From positions 1,488,001 through 1,552,000 of the forward strand of contig NZ_CP051167.1 in NCBI RefSeq assembly GCF_012295525.1: 64,000 nt of DNA. Reading direction: 5' to 3'. The translations under genes and the position numbers were made by a program. Origin of the DNA: Oxynema aestuarii AP17 (GTDB lineage Bacteria > Cyanobacteriota > Cyanobacteriia > Cyanobacteriales > Laspinemataceae). The notes under the pieces are model-generated. The model did not search any database. It saw nothing but the letters and a program-made list of their open reading frames with translations, and had not been told where the DNA came from. Of this stretch, positions 20,156 to 29,289 are shown in pieces. The first letter of the stretch is position 1. Every line of letters starts with the position of its first letter.

Positions 20156-20887
20156 TTAGGAATCGTTCGAGCGGTCTTCAAATTGCTGGCGGCGTCTTTG
20201 TTGACGGCGGCGGGGTTGGCCGACGGCGGGGTTGGGGATTTCTTCTTGTCCGGGAATAATTTCTCCCTTGAAGATCCACACTTTGACGCCGAGGATGCCG
20301 TAAATCGTCCGAGCGGTGCGGTAGGAATAATCGATATCCGCGCGCAGGGTATGCAGGGGAACTCGACCTTCGCGGGTCCATTCGGTGCGGGCGATTTCGG
20401 CGCCGTTGAGCCGACCGCTCACTTGGACTTTAATGCCTTCAACGCCTGCTTTTTGAGCGCGCTGGATCGCTTGGCGGACGACGCGACGGAAGGAAACCCG
20501 CCGTTCGAGTTGGCTGGCGATGTACTCGGCGATCAAGGTGGCGTCGGCATCGACGCGGGCGACTTCGACGACGTTGATGCGAATCTGGCGGTTGCTGCCG
20601 CCGAGCAGGTCTTGGAGTCCGGTTCGCAAGGATTCGATTCCGGTGCCGCCGCGACCGACGACGACGCCGGGACGGGCGGTGCGAACTTCTAAATCGATTT
20701 GATCGGCTTTGCGTTCGATGCGAACTTCAGAAATGCCCGCGTTGCTGAGGGTTTTGCGGACGTATTCGCGAATCTCGTAATCCTCTTGGAGGATTTCGGG
20801 ATAGCGCTTGCTGTCGGCAAACCAACGAGAGCGATGCTCTTGGGTTACACCGATGCGAAAGCCTATTGGATGAATTTTTTGTCCCAC
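20156..20887 (-). CDS. rpsC: 30S ribosomal protein S3
   Basis: A 243-residue S3 from a GTG start at 20887 ([13 protein letters not shown]). The KH domain carries [13 protein letters not shown], and the C-terminal domain carries [12 protein letters not shown], followed by [13 protein letters not shown]. The tail is rich in Gln and Arg. It is part of the mRNA entry channel. Confidence 0.97.
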   Translation of the reverse strand: MGQKIHPIGFRIGVTQEHRSRWFADSKRYPEILQEDYEIREYVRKTLSNAGISEVRIERKADQIDLEVRTARPGVVVGRGGTGIESLRTGLQDLLGGSNRQIRINVVEVARVDADATLIAEYIASQLERRVSFRRVVRQAIQRAQKAGVEGIKVQVSGRLNGAEIARTEWTREGRVPLHTLRADIDYSYRTARTIYGILGVKVWIFKGEIIPGQEEIPNPAVGQPRRRQQRRRQQFEDRSNDS

Positions 20888-20947
20888 AGATGTGCGTCCT
20901 CTAGAAATTCACTGATTAGGTGCGGCGACTTCCCGGCTGGGGTCGCT

Positions 20948-21310
20948 TTAGTTGTCGCTTTGTTCGGGAGCGACGGCGACGGTAATGTGACAGGTGGGTT
21001 TGCGAATCATGTAGGCGCGGCCTTGAGCGCGAGGGCGGTAGCGTTTCAAGCTCGGGCCTTGGTCGGCAAATGCTGTCGAAACCATTAACGTTGCCGGATC
21101 TAAGCCCTCGTTATGTTCGGCGTTGGCGGCTGCCGATCGCAGAGTTTTGCGGATCGGGTCGCAGGCGCGATAGGGCATGAATTCGAGCAAGATCAGGGCT
21201 TCGCGATAGGAACGACCGCGAATTTGATCGAGGACGCGACGTACCTTGTAGGGAGACATGGGAACGTAGCGCGCGATCGCTTTGACTTCTTGGGTGGTAT
21301 CAATCGCCAT
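20948..21310 (-). CDS. rplV: 50S ribosomal protein L22
   Basis: A 120-residue L22 with [22 protein letters not shown] at the start (21 positions, here named by its pattern Y-V-x-x-S-P-x-K), the SAAANAEHN helix and the end [18 protein letters not shown]. Its hairpin lines the exit tunnel. Confidence 0.97.
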   Translation of the reverse strand: MAIDTTQEVKAIARYVPMSPYKVRRVLDQIRGRSYREALILLEFMPYRACDPIRKTLRSAAANAEHNEGLDPATLMVSTAFADQGPSLKRYRPRAQGRAYMIRKPTCHITVAVAPEQSDN

Positions 21311-21395
21311 ACTTTTCTCCTGTGTCCTTGGCCTGGGGCTGTTCGTCCCGGACTCCCTACACGAGGTCGGGAGGGGAGGACGCTCAACCGTTTAG

Positions 21396-21674
21396 TTAGC
21401 GGCGGGACTTTTTATCACTTTTTGCATGTCCCCGGAAGGTTCGGGTCGGCGCAAATTCGCCTAATTTATGTCCGACCATTTGTTCGCTGATGTAAATAGG
21501 AACGTGCTGGCGTCCGTTGTGAACGGCGATCGTATGCCCCACCATTTGAGGAATGATCGTCGAAGCGCGCGACCAAGTTTTGATCACTTGCTTTTCGCCT
21601 TTATCATTCAAAATTTCAACCTTTCGCAGCAAATGGTCGGCGACGAAAGGACCTTTTTTAAGAGAACGACCCAT
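21396..21674 (-). CDS. rpsS: 30S ribosomal protein S19
   Basis: A 92-residue S19 with [16 protein letters not shown] at the start, [17 protein letters not shown] in the middle and the end [19 protein letters not shown]. It sits in the head of the small subunit. Confidence 0.97.
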   Translation of the reverse strand: MGRSLKKGPFVADHLLRKVEILNDKGEKQVIKTWSRASTIIPQMVGHTIAVHNGRQHVPIYISEQMVGHKLGEFAPTRTFRGHAKSDKKSRR

Positions 21675-21800
21675 AGTTTTAGAACGGTTGCGGCTGAATG
21701 ACTGATAGAGTTCCCGATTCGGACTGACCCCGGAAAGTTGGCCTGGGCGACCTGCTCGACCCTCTGTAAGGGGCGATCGGGGTCGGTCTGACCCGTGAGC

Positions 21801-22664
21801 TTAGGAATCGCGACCGCCTTTACCCCGTTTCGAGGAACGACGGCGGCGGCGGACGATGTAAGCGTCGCTGAGCTTGCGTTTCTTGCGGGTTTTGGCACCC
21901 AATGCGGGTTTACCCCAAGGAGTAACCGGGCCACTTCTGCCGATCGGGGCGCGCCCTTCCCCACCACCGTGGGGGTGATCGACGGGGTTCATCACGCTGC
22001 CTCGGACTTGCGGGCGACGGCCTTTCCAGCGCGTCCGTCCGGCTTTACCGAGACTGATATTGCGGTGGTCGGCATTGCCGACTTGGCCGATGGTGGCGTA
22101 GCATTCGCGACGGATCAGGCGAACTTCCGTGGAAGGTAACTTGAGGGTGACGAAGTTGCCTTCTTTGGCCACGACTTGGGCGCTGGTTCCGGCAGCACGG
22201 ACGATCTGACCGCCTTTTCCGGGAACGAGTTCGACGTTGTGAACGCTGGTGCCGAGGGGAATGTTGGCCAGGGGTAAGGCGTTCCCGACTTCGAGGGGAG
22301 ATTCGGATCCGGCGATCACTTCGCTGCCGACTTGCAGGCCGTTGGGATGCAAGATGTAGCGTTTTTCGCCGTCTCGGTAATGCAGCAGGGCAATGCGAGC
22401 ATTGCGGTTGGGATCGTATTCGATCTGCGCTACTTTGGCCGGGATATCCCGCTTGTCGCGCCGGAAGTCGATAATTCTATAGAGACGTTTGTGACCGCCC
22501 CCACGATGCCGACAGGTGATGACGCCTCGGTTGTTGCGGCCTTTTTTGCGGTGCTTGGAGGTCGTCAGGGACTTTTCGGGGTCGTTGCGGGTGACTTCCG
22601 CAAAGTCCGAAACGCTGTGTTGGCGGGTGCTTGGAGTGTATGGCCGATAAGAACGGATGCCCAT
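21801..22664 (-). CDS. rplB: 50S ribosomal protein L2
   Basis: A 287-residue L2 with [16 protein letters not shown] at the start, [19 protein letters not shown], and the C-terminal signature [19 protein letters not shown]2 is needed for subunit association and peptidyl transfer. Its length is normal. Confidence 0.98.
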   Translation of the reverse strand: MGIRSYRPYTPSTRQHSVSDFAEVTRNDPEKSLTTSKHRKKGRNNRGVITCRHRGGGHKRLYRIIDFRRDKRDIPAKVAQIEYDPNRNARIALLHYRDGEKRYILHPNGLQVGSEVIAGSESPLEVGNALPLANIPLGTSVHNVELVPGKGGQIVRAAGTSAQVVAKEGNFVTLKLPSTEVRLIRRECYATIGQVGNADHRNISLGKAGRTRWKGRRPQVRGSVMNPVDHPHGGGEGRAPIGRSGPVTPWGKPALGAKTRKKRKLSDAYIVRRRRRSSKRGKGGRDS

Positions 22665-22766
22665 AGCTTAGATTCTCGGTAACAGTGGTCGTTGGCGTGA
22701 GTTTCCCGGTCTGATGCCGATCGCCCGGGGCGTTCCCGGGTTGGACTCAAGGGAGCGAGCCGATCT

Positions 22767-23075
22767 CTACACTTCGGGGAAGAAGACGGGTTGCAACGAA
22801 TCTTCGGGGGCTAAGGTGACGATCGCCCGTTTGTAGTGAGCTTTGTAGCCGACAAATCGACCGACTCTACGCTTTTTCGGGGGCAGGTGTTGGGTGTTGA
22901 CGCTCGTGACTTTAACGTCGAACAAATATTCGATCGCCGCCTTGATTTCAGGTTTGGTCGCTTTGGGCACGACGTCAAACATGTATTTGTTCTGCTCCAT
23001 CAAAATCGTTGCTTTTTCGCTGAGAATCGGACGGAGGATCAGATCGGCGAGATCGCGAGTTTCATGTTTAGTCAC
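22767..23075 (-). CDS. rplW: 50S ribosomal protein L23
   Basis: A 102-residue L23 with [19 protein letters not shown] at the start and the [21 protein letters not shown] region. It is the docking site for trigger factor and SRP at the tunnel exit. Its start overlaps the end of rplD by 8 bases. Confidence 0.97.
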   Translation of the reverse strand: MTKHETRDLADLILRPILSEKATILMEQNKYMFDVVPKATKPEIKAAIEYLFDVKVTSVNTQHLPPKKRRVGRFVGYKAHYKRAIVTLAPEDSLQPVFFPEV

Positions 23076-23700
23076 TGTAAACCTCCTGAATTTTCTCTAG
23101 ACCCGCCGGGGTGATGACGATCTTGTCAGCTAAAAGCAGGTCGTAAACATTTAATTTGTCAGCGCCGACCATGCGGATTGTGGGGACGTTGCGCGCGGAT
23201 AAATAAATGTTTTGCTCGCGTTCGCACAAGATCAGCAGGACTTTTTCGCCGGGTTCCACTCCCCAACGATTCAGGGCGCCCATTAACTCTTTGGTTTTGG
23301 GTCGCGACAGTTTGCTGCCAAAATCTTCGACGACGACCAATGCTTCGGCCCGACTCATCAGCGCCGTTCTCAGGGCGAGTCGCCGTTCTTTACGGTTCAT
23401 TTTGATGCGGTAATCTCTCGGTTTGGGGCCGAAGATGACACCGCCGCCCCGCCATAAGGGCGATCGGATCGAACCCGCGCGGGCGCGTCCGGTTCCTTTC
23501 TGACGCCAGGGTTTTCTACCCCCGCCTCTGACTTCCGATCGGGTTTTCGTGGAAGCCGTCCCCTGACGGGCGTTGCACATTTGACGGCGCACGGCCCGGT
23601 GGACGACGTGTGCTGCCGTTTCTTCTTTCGCTACCGCCAACTCGATGCTGGCTTCTCCGACTTGTTGGCCGTCCCAATTTTTGACTGTACAGTTAACCAT
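23068..23700 (-). CDS. rplD: 50S ribosomal protein L4
   Basis: A 210-residue L4 with the signature [20 protein letters not shown], then [20 protein letters not shown]. Part of it reaches the exit tunnel. In E. coli L4 also represses its own operon; nothing in this sequence shows whether that holds here. Confidence 0.97.
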   Translation of the reverse strand: MVNCTVKNWDGQQVGEASIELAVAKEETAAHVVHRAVRRQMCNARQGTASTKTRSEVRGGGRKPWRQKGTGRARAGSIRSPLWRGGGVIFGPKPRDYRIKMNRKERRLALRTALMSRAEALVVVEDFGSKLSRPKTKELMGALNRWGVEPGEKVLLILCEREQNIYLSARNVPTIRMVGADKLNVYDLLLADKIVITPAGLEKIQEVYSD

Positions 23701-23822
23701 GTCTTTCTATTCCCGTGTCTTATTGAACGTTGATGGGTCAGTTACATCTGAGGAGTCAGGCGAATCGTTCCTCTAGATTGCGGCGCAAGCAGCAGTGCTA
23801 ACGCCTCTCCCTGACTCTCCGG

Positions 23823-24458
23823 TTACGCTCCCCCCACGATATTGGCGGGTTTGATGTTCAACAAAGCACCGGGTTTACCGGGAACTGCACCTTTAACCAG
23901 GATCAAGTTGCGCTCGGTATCGATGCGAACGACGGTCAACTTACGGATGGTTACCTGTTTGCCTCCGAGACGACCCGCCATGCGCTTGCCGGGATAAACC
24001 CGCCCGGGGGTGGTTCCCGCTCCGGTGGAACCGGGTAAGCGATGGTTTTTAGAACCGTGAGACATCGGTCCGCGTTTGAAGTTATGCCGTTTTTGATATC
24101 CGGCAAACCCCCGACCGATACTTTTCCCACTGACGTCCACCAGTTGACCCGGCTCGAAGTGTCCCACGTCTACCTGCTGGCCGAGCTCGAAGTCGCTCGG
24201 ATCTTGGCGATACTCGCACAAGTGGCGCAGGGGAGGCGCGCTGGACTTGACCAGGTGGCCGAGTTCGGGTTTGTTGATGGCTTTGGTGGACACTTCGCCG
24301 TAACCGATTTGTACGGCTTCGTAGCCATCTGTTTCTTTGGTTTTGATTTGGGTCACCGTGCATGGCCCGGCTTGAATGACGGTTACGGGGATGGCTTTGC
24401 CATCTTCGTCAAACACTTGGGTCATGCCTAATTTAGTGCCGAGAATACCGACAGACAC
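23823..24458 (-). CDS. rplC: 50S ribosomal protein L3, first gene of the block
   Basis: A 211-residue L3 from a GTG start at 24458 ([20 protein letters not shown]). It shows [20 protein letters not shown], the [14 protein letters not shown] stretch and [13 protein letters not shown]3 starts large-subunit assembly. Its long upstream region (24459-25299) probably carries the promoter of the whole leftward block. rpsJ, which precedes rplC in E. coli, is not here. Confidence 0.97.
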   Translation of the reverse strand: MSVGILGTKLGMTQVFDEDGKAIPVTVIQAGPCTVTQIKTKETDGYEAVQIGYGEVSTKAINKPELGHLVKSSAPPLRHLCEYRQDPSDFELGQQVDVGHFEPGQLVDVSGKSIGRGFAGYQKRHNFKRGPMSHGSKNHRLPGSTGAGTTPGRVYPGKRMAGRLGGKQVTIRKLTVVRIDTERNLILVKGAVPGKPGALLNIKPANIVGGA

Positions 24459-25299
24459 GGGTGTATGGTCTCTCCTACTTACGCACTACAGTACGATTGG
24501 ATTCGCTCGGACTGGAGAGCCTGGGCAAATCCAATAGCTTCGATCGCAATTTGCACGCCAAACCTCCCGAGAACCCTTCTCCCGCTTCTTATGAGAGACC
24601 TCGGTCTCGAAGTGATTGACGGATTGAGTTGGCTGACGTCAAAACTCTCCGACGGGAGAGCCATTGCTCTATCGTTGCCTGTTGTCGCTGAGGACTTAAA
24701 CCCAACGGCGTCTCGGTTGACGGGGTTGAATTTAGTATCCGTTGATGAGACCAAACGACAGGCTAGGGAAGACCTGCGCTCGAACTAAGGACGTCGGTTG
24801 CTTCGACGGCTTCGTCGCTCGGCCTTTCTGAACTTGCAGTAGCGCTGGGAAACGGTCGATCTCCCTTCACCGTTCGGGGAGCCGATCGCGCCTAGCCCGG
24901 ACATCACCTCTACGAGAGAGGTTAGTTCTTTCAAGTCAGTAGCTTGGACTCATTTTTGGCGACAATTTAATACTATAGACAATCTGTTGACACTTGTCCA
25001 GACTCCCGAGCAATTTATTATTTCCGGGCGATCGCCCGAGGGCGCGGCGGGATGAATTCGATCGCCCGAAGGGGGAAGAGGAAGTTATACTTTTTGAAGC
25101 TTTTGCAGAAATTGAGCGGGTTGGGTTCGCCGCCCGAGCATTTCGGGCAGATGAAGACGGTGGCGGTATCAGTGCGACCCGATCGAGGAATCTTCCCCTC
25201 GACATTCTCAGCCAACCCGAGTGTGACGACTCACTCGACGAGCTCAACTCGCTCAAGCGCAAACCCTTATAGCAGCAGATCTTTGAGGACTAAAACTTT
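24459..25299. other. divergent intergenic region between rplC and ndhN, 840 bases
   Basis: No gene is supported on either strand. Several frames of 60-108 codons exist, but they overlap each other and look like shadows of GC-rich DNA. A GAGACCTCGGTCTC palindrome lies near 24596-24612. The region must hold the leftward ribosomal promoter and the rightward ndhN promoter. Confidence 0.55.
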
Positions 25300-25755
25300 A
25301 TGGCCTTGATTACCACAGGCAAGCCCTTAATGCGCGATCTGGAACAACACGGATCCCTAGCCCTCTACGTTCCTTTAGAAGGAGGATTCGAGGGGCGATA
25401 TCAACGACGCCTGCGTGCGAGTGGCTACGACATGATGGCGATTACGGCGAGAGGACTCGGAGACGTGGCCATGTACCTGACCGGGGTTCACGGCGTCCGT
25501 CCGCCTCACTTGGGCAAAAAAGAAATCCGCACCTATTTCGTCCCGCCGATGGTCAGTTACAACCTCGAACACTTGAGCGCCAATTCCAAAGGCTTAGTGC
25601 TGTGGATACTCGAAGGGGGGATGCTGTCGCGCCAAGAAATCGAATATCTGACCAAGTTGCCGCAACTCGAACCCAAAGTGAAAGTCACTGTTGAAGTGGG
25701 TGGCGATCGCCAATTCCGGTGGACGCCCTTAACCGATCTGTTAGTCTCGGCCTAA
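25300..25755 (+). CDS. ndhN: NAD(P)H-quinone oxidoreductase subunit N
   Basis: A 151-residue NdhN, a cyanobacteria- and plastid-specific peripheral-arm subunit of the thylakoid NDH-1 complex used in respiration and cyclic electron flow. Recognised by MALITTGKPLMRDLEQHGSL at the start, GGFEGRYQRRLRASGY, GLGDVAMYLTGVHGVRPPHL and the end RQFRWTPLTDLLVSA. It has no membrane helix. It is divergent from the ribosomal block, as in other cyanobacteria. Confidence 0.97.
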   Translation: MALITTGKPLMRDLEQHGSLALYVPLEGGFEGRYQRRLRASGYDMMAITARGLGDVAMYLTGVHGVRPPHLGKKEIRTYFVPPMVSYNLEHLSANSKGLVLWILEGGMLSRQEIEYLTKLPQLEPKVKVTVEVGGDRQFRWTPLTDLLVSA

Positions 25756-25786
25756 ATTGACCCGTCGATCGGAGTCGAATCCCCAA

Positions 25787-25814
25787 GCTCAGGCGCGTCC
25801 GGATGCGGCTGAGC
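25787..25814. repeat. inverted repeat after ndhN
   Basis: GCTCAG (25787-25792) and CTGAGC (25809-25814) enclose a second complementary pair (CGC with GCG), making a GC-rich hairpin 31 bases after the ndhN stop. There is no T-run, so a terminator role is uncertain. Confidence 0.45.
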
Positions 25815-25851
25815 CTTCCCTCTCTCACCAGATAGTTTAGGAGAAGCGATC

Positions 25852-26457
25852 GTGCTTGAAAATCGTGACTATACTCTAATTATCGACAAAAGCGGTAGTA
25901 TGTCCGTGGCCGACCAACCGGGAAGCCAGACGCGCTGGCAAGCTGCCCAGGAATCCACTCTCGCTTTGGCGCGCAAATGTGAGGAGTTCGATCCCGACGG
26001 CATTACCGTTTATCTGTTTTCCAGCCGATTCAAACGCTACGATAACGTGACGTCGGCGAAAGTTTCGCAAGTTTTCCAGGAAAACGAACCGTCCGGACGC
26101 ACCGATTTGGCGGGGGTTCTCGAAGACGCACTCAAAGATTATTTCAAACGTAAAGCGGCGGGACAGACCAAACCCAACGGCGAGACCTTTTTAGCGATCA
26201 CCGACGGCGAACCGGACGATCGCAAAGCGGTCATGAAAGTTATCGTCGAAGCGTCGCGCCAGATCGATCGCGACGAAGAACTCGCGATTTCCTTTATCCA
26301 AGTAGGAAACGATCGCCAAGCCACGGAATTTCTCAAAGCACTCGACGACGCCTTGCAAGGGGCGGGGGCGAAATTCGATATTGTCGATACGGTGACGATC
26401 GACGATATGGGAGATATGACCCTGACCGAAGTGCTGATGAATGCGATCGTCGATTAA
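25852..26457 (+). CDS. von Willebrand factor A domain protein, first tandem copy
   Basis: A 201-residue single-domain vWA protein from a GTG start at 25852, with GGAG 12 bases ahead. The metal-ion-dependent adhesion site is complete: DKSGSM (Asp12, Ser14, Ser16), a Thr in GRTDLAG near 83, and an Asp in DGEPDD near 123. No signal peptide or membrane helix is seen, so it is probably cytosolic. A close paralogue follows at 26664. vWA proteins bind partners through the metal; the partner here is unknown. The same-strand Slr1339-type gene downstream suggests a stress-linked cluster, which is inference. Confidence 0.9.
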   Translation: MLENRDYTLIIDKSGSMSVADQPGSQTRWQAAQESTLALARKCEEFDPDGITVYLFSSRFKRYDNVTSAKVSQVFQENEPSGRTDLAGVLEDALKDYFKRKAAGQTKPNGETFLAITDGEPDDRKAVMKVIVEASRQIDRDEELAISFIQVGNDRQATEFLKALDDALQGAGAKFDIVDTVTIDDMGDMTLTEVLMNAIVD

Positions 26458-26465
26458 TCCTCCAG

Positions 26466-26517
26466 CCGGGTTCGATTGGGCGGCGTCGCTACGTTTTCGA
26501 CCCCGAATCGAACCCGG
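26466..26517. repeat. inverted repeat between the two vWA genes
   Basis: CCGGGTTCGATT (26466-26477) and AATCGAACCCGG (26506-26517) are a perfect 12-base stem around a 28-base loop that contains GGCGTCGCTACG. It begins 9 bases after the first vWA stop. It could be a terminator without a T-run, an RNA processing site, or an interspersed repeat. Confidence 0.6.
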
Positions 26518-26663
26518 TCGGGCGCGCTTCGATGCGGTTTACCCCCCATCAAAACTCTGACCTGTTCGGTATTCGGGGCGATCGCCGGGGGGTGCCAACC
26601 GAACCCCAGCCAAATTAGACCATTGCCACAATAAGAATAATAGAGGAGGAAACATATCACATT

Positions 26664-27266
26664 ATGCTAGAAAATCGCGATTACACTTTGATTATTGATA
26701 AAAGTGGCAGCATGATGACCGTCGATCGCCCGGGCGGTCCCAATCGCTGGCAAGCTGCACAAGAGTCTACCTTTGCCCTGGCGGCGAAATGCGAACAAAT
26801 AGACCCGGACGGCATTACCGTTTACCTGTTTTCGAGCCGTTTCAAACGCTACGATAATGTCACTTCGGCCAAAGTTTCGCAAATTTTCCAAGAAAACGAA
26901 CCGATGGGTCGCACGGACTTGGCGGGGGTACTCAAAGATGCGTTAGATAATTTCTTGGCGCGCAAACAGGCGGGACAGATCAAAGAAGGGGAAACGATCT
27001 TAGTGGTCACCGATGGCGAACCGGACGATCGCAAAGCGGTGATGAAAGTTATCGTCGAAGCATCTCGCCAACTCGATCGCGATGAAGAATTGGCGATTTC
27101 TTTAATTCAAGTCGGCGCCGACCCGAGTGCGACGCGGTTTTTAAAAGCGTTGGACGACGAATTAGAGGGGGTGGGAGCGAAATTCGATATTGTCGATACG
27201 ATCGCGATCGACGACATGGAAGATCTGACCCTTTCGGAAGTCTTGCTTAACGCGATCTCCGATTAG
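26664..27266 (+). CDS. von Willebrand factor A domain protein, second tandem copy
   Basis: A 200-residue paralogue of the preceding gene. Long blocks are identical (YTLIIDKSGSM, RWQAAQEST, YLFSSRFKRYDNVTSAKVSQ, DRKAVMKVIVEASRQ), and differences cluster near residues 18-26 and 105-120. The metal site residues are all kept. The start is the ATG at 26664, with AGAGGAGG about 15 bases upstream. Both copies look functional, so this is a duplication kept under selection rather than decay. Function unknown. Confidence 0.9.
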   Translation: MLENRDYTLIIDKSGSMMTVDRPGGPNRWQAAQESTFALAAKCEQIDPDGITVYLFSSRFKRYDNVTSAKVSQIFQENEPMGRTDLAGVLKDALDNFLARKQAGQIKEGETILVVTDGEPDDRKAVMKVIVEASRQLDRDEELAISLIQVGADPSATRFLKALDDELEGVGAKFDIVDTIAIDDMEDLTLSEVLLNAISD

Positions 27267-27299
27267 GCGATCGCCGATGTAATTCGGTTTTATCATGGA

Positions 27300-27325
27300 A
27301 ACTGGGGGTGAAATCGCCCCCAGTT
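27300..27325. promoter_or_regulatory. hairpin just before the Slr1339-type gene
   Basis: AACTGGGGG (27300-27308) and CCCCCAGTT (27317-27325) form a perfect 9-pair stem with an 8-base loop. It ends 18 bases before the ATG at 27344 and 33 bases after the second vWA stop. There is no T-run. It may tune translation of the downstream gene or mark an mRNA end. Confidence 0.6.
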
Positions 27326-27343
27326 GCGCGCCAAGACCCCGCC

Positions 27344-27874
27344 ATGACTGACGAAATTGATAAGCTGCTGGCCAAAGTAAAAAGTGAGTACGACCCGAGT
27401 GGGCCGCCAGCAACGCCCGAAAGCACTCCTACACCTCCAAAACAGGAGGCTAAAGCTGCGAGTACGCCGCAAAATACGGGTTCGATCGACAACCTGCTCG
27501 CACAGATCGAGGTGGAGGGCAAAACCTCCGGGAGGGCGCCGACGGGTTGGCAAGGTTCCCCGAGTCAGAGCCGTTCCCCGCAAGGGTCGGGTTCGTTTGA
27601 CGAGTTGCTGACGGGGGTCAAGGAAGAGTTTGAAGGGCGCGATCGCCTGGAACGAGAAGAACACGAACGCGCCGAACGGGAGCGTGCGGAGGAAGAACGA
27701 CGGCGCCGGGAGCAACAGCGCCAAAAGGTAGCGAAAAAGGCGCAGGAGTGGTTAAAACAACTCGATCCGTATTCCGATGAGGGCTTTTGGTTCGGGCAGT
27801 TTGCCGAAGGGTATGCCTCGCGGCTGGAAGCGGCGATCGACTATCTCGAAGCCCTCGAACAAAAATCGGAGTGA
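27344..27874 (+). CDS. salt-stress protein, Slr1339 family-like
   Basis: A 176-residue soluble protein from the ATG at 27344. It has two or three short repeats of the form (S)-I/F-D-x-L-L-x-x-(I/V)-x-x-E near residues 4-15, 48-60 and 85-97. These are separated by Pro/Ser/Thr-rich linkers and followed by a highly charged Arg/Glu coiled coil (about 100-135). The conserved C-terminus is WLKQLDPYSDEGFWFGQFAE. I recognise this layout as the cyanobacterial Slr1339-type salt-stress family, by pattern only. It follows the two vWA genes on the same strand. Confidence 0.65.
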   Translation: MTDEIDKLLAKVKSEYDPSGPPATPESTPTPPKQEAKAASTPQNTGSIDNLLAQIEVEGKTSGRAPTGWQGSPSQSRSPQGSGSFDELLTGVKEEFEGRDRLEREEHERAERERAEEERRRREQQRQKVAKKAQEWLKQLDPYSDEGFWFGQFAEGYASRLEAAIDYLEALEQKSE

Positions 27875-28074
27875 AATCGGAGTGAAACCCCATCGGAAGG
27901 CGTAGCACGTGCCGTGCTGCTCTAGATTTGGGGGTTCCGGGAGGGGGCGATCGCTAGATATGGAGAAAACTCGGTAAATCGGGGGATCGAGGCGAACGGG
28001 AGGCGCTTGTCGAGACTGATGGGAATCTCAATTTTTACCTCCCAATTTTGCAAGAGTCGCATTAGCATATAGGG

Positions 28075-29247
28075 GTGATCCACGTTAACTCTCCTTTGAA
28101 GGCGCTCAGTCAAGGCCACTGGTTCAAACTGATCTGCGGTGCGAGTTTCGGACACCTTCCGGCGGTGCGAAATCTTGCTCTGGCTTATACCCTGGTGGGG
28201 GCTGACTGCATTGATGTTGCAGCCGATCCAGCCGTCATTGCGGCAGCCAAACAAGGCATTGAGGCGGCGCTAGAGGTCGCCGCAGCGCGAGGCGATCGCC
28301 TGGGGATCGGGGGAAACCTCCGTCGTCCTTTGTTGATGGCGAGTTTGAACGACGGCGAAGATCCGCATTTTAGAAAAGCTGAATTTAACCCGGCGATTTG
28401 TCCGTCGGATTGTCCGCGCCCGTGCGAGCGGATTTGTCCGGCGCGGGCGATCCGCTTCGAGTCGTCGCGATCCGGGGTGATTGACGAGCTGTGTTATGGC
28501 TGCGGGCGCTGTCTGCCCGTTTGTCCGATCGGCCAGATCGTCACCCGGTCCTACGTGGTGGCGCCGGGGACGATCGCCCAACTGATTCTCGACAGTGGGA
28601 TCGACGCGATCGAAATTCATACCCAAGTCGGACGGTTGGAGGATTTCAAACGGCTGTGGGGGGCGATCGCGCCGAAAGTCAACCGACTGCAGGTGTTAGC
28701 GATTAGCTGCCCGGACGCTGAAGGGTCGATCGATTACCTGCGATCGCTGTACGCGGCGATCGCGCCACTTCCGTGTCCCCTGATTTGGCAAACCGACGGT
28801 CGCCCCATGAGTGGCGATATTGGCGCCGGAACCACCCACGCCGCCGTTAAATTTGCCCGCAAAGTGCTGGCGGCGGACTTACCGGGGTACGTGCAGCTCG
28901 CGGGGGGTACCAATCACCATACGGTCGCCAAACTCCAGCAAGAAGGCTTGTTGCGCACCACTTCCGGCGCCGATAAGCAAGCAATCGCCGGAATTGCCTA
29001 CGGCAGCTACGCCCGCGCCTTACTCGCTCCCGTATTAGACCAACTCGAAATCGCCGACGGGACGCAGACCCCCGAAGTCATGCCGTTGGAACAGCAGCCC
29101 GATTTACTGCGCGAAGCGGTGAATTTAGCGGATTCCCTGGTTTCCCCACTCAAAATTCCTATACAATTACAAAATACTACAAACAACTACACTCCTGCGA
29201 TCGATGCGACGATGACCCGGAAACCATCTGCTCCATTGGAGAGCTAA
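28075..29247 (+). CDS. ldpA: LdpA, circadian clock iron-sulfur protein
   Basis: LdpA links the redox state of the cell to the period of the Kai clock in cyanobacteria. The 390-residue protein starts at a GTG at 28075, the first start after an in-frame TAG at 28063. It shows GHWFKLICGASFGHLPAVRN and GADCIDVAADPAV. Two ferredoxin-like cysteine sets follow: CPSDCPRPCERICPARA (near 112-128) and CYGCGRCLPVCPIGQ (near 140-155). Residues after about 365 are a variable tail. ldpA near ndhN and rplC is a known cyanobacterial arrangement; here the vWA genes lie between. Confidence 0.92.
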   Translation: MIHVNSPLKALSQGHWFKLICGASFGHLPAVRNLALAYTLVGADCIDVAADPAVIAAAKQGIEAALEVAAARGDRLGIGGNLRRPLLMASLNDGEDPHFRKAEFNPAICPSDCPRPCERICPARAIRFESSRSGVIDELCYGCGRCLPVCPIGQIVTRSYVVAPGTIAQLILDSGIDAIEIHTQVGRLEDFKRLWGAIAPKVNRLQVLAISCPDAEGSIDYLRSLYAAIAPLPCPLIWQTDGRPMSGDIGAGTTHAAVKFARKVLAADLPGYVQLAGGTNHHTVAKLQQEGLLRTTSGADKQAIAGIAYGSYARALLAPVLDQLEIADGTQTPEVMPLEQQPDLLREAVNLADSLVSPLKIPIQLQNTTNNYTPAIDATMTRKPSAPLES

Positions 29248-29289
29248 CGACCGTTCCTTTATTTACTGCTCATTGACATCACTCAATCT

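Noticed and set aside
25018-25215. Leftward 65-codon frame with a C-P-K-C motif between rplC and ndhN
   Set aside because: Needs a TTG start, lacks a ribosome binding site, and only one cysteine pair is seen; overlaps other equally weak frames.
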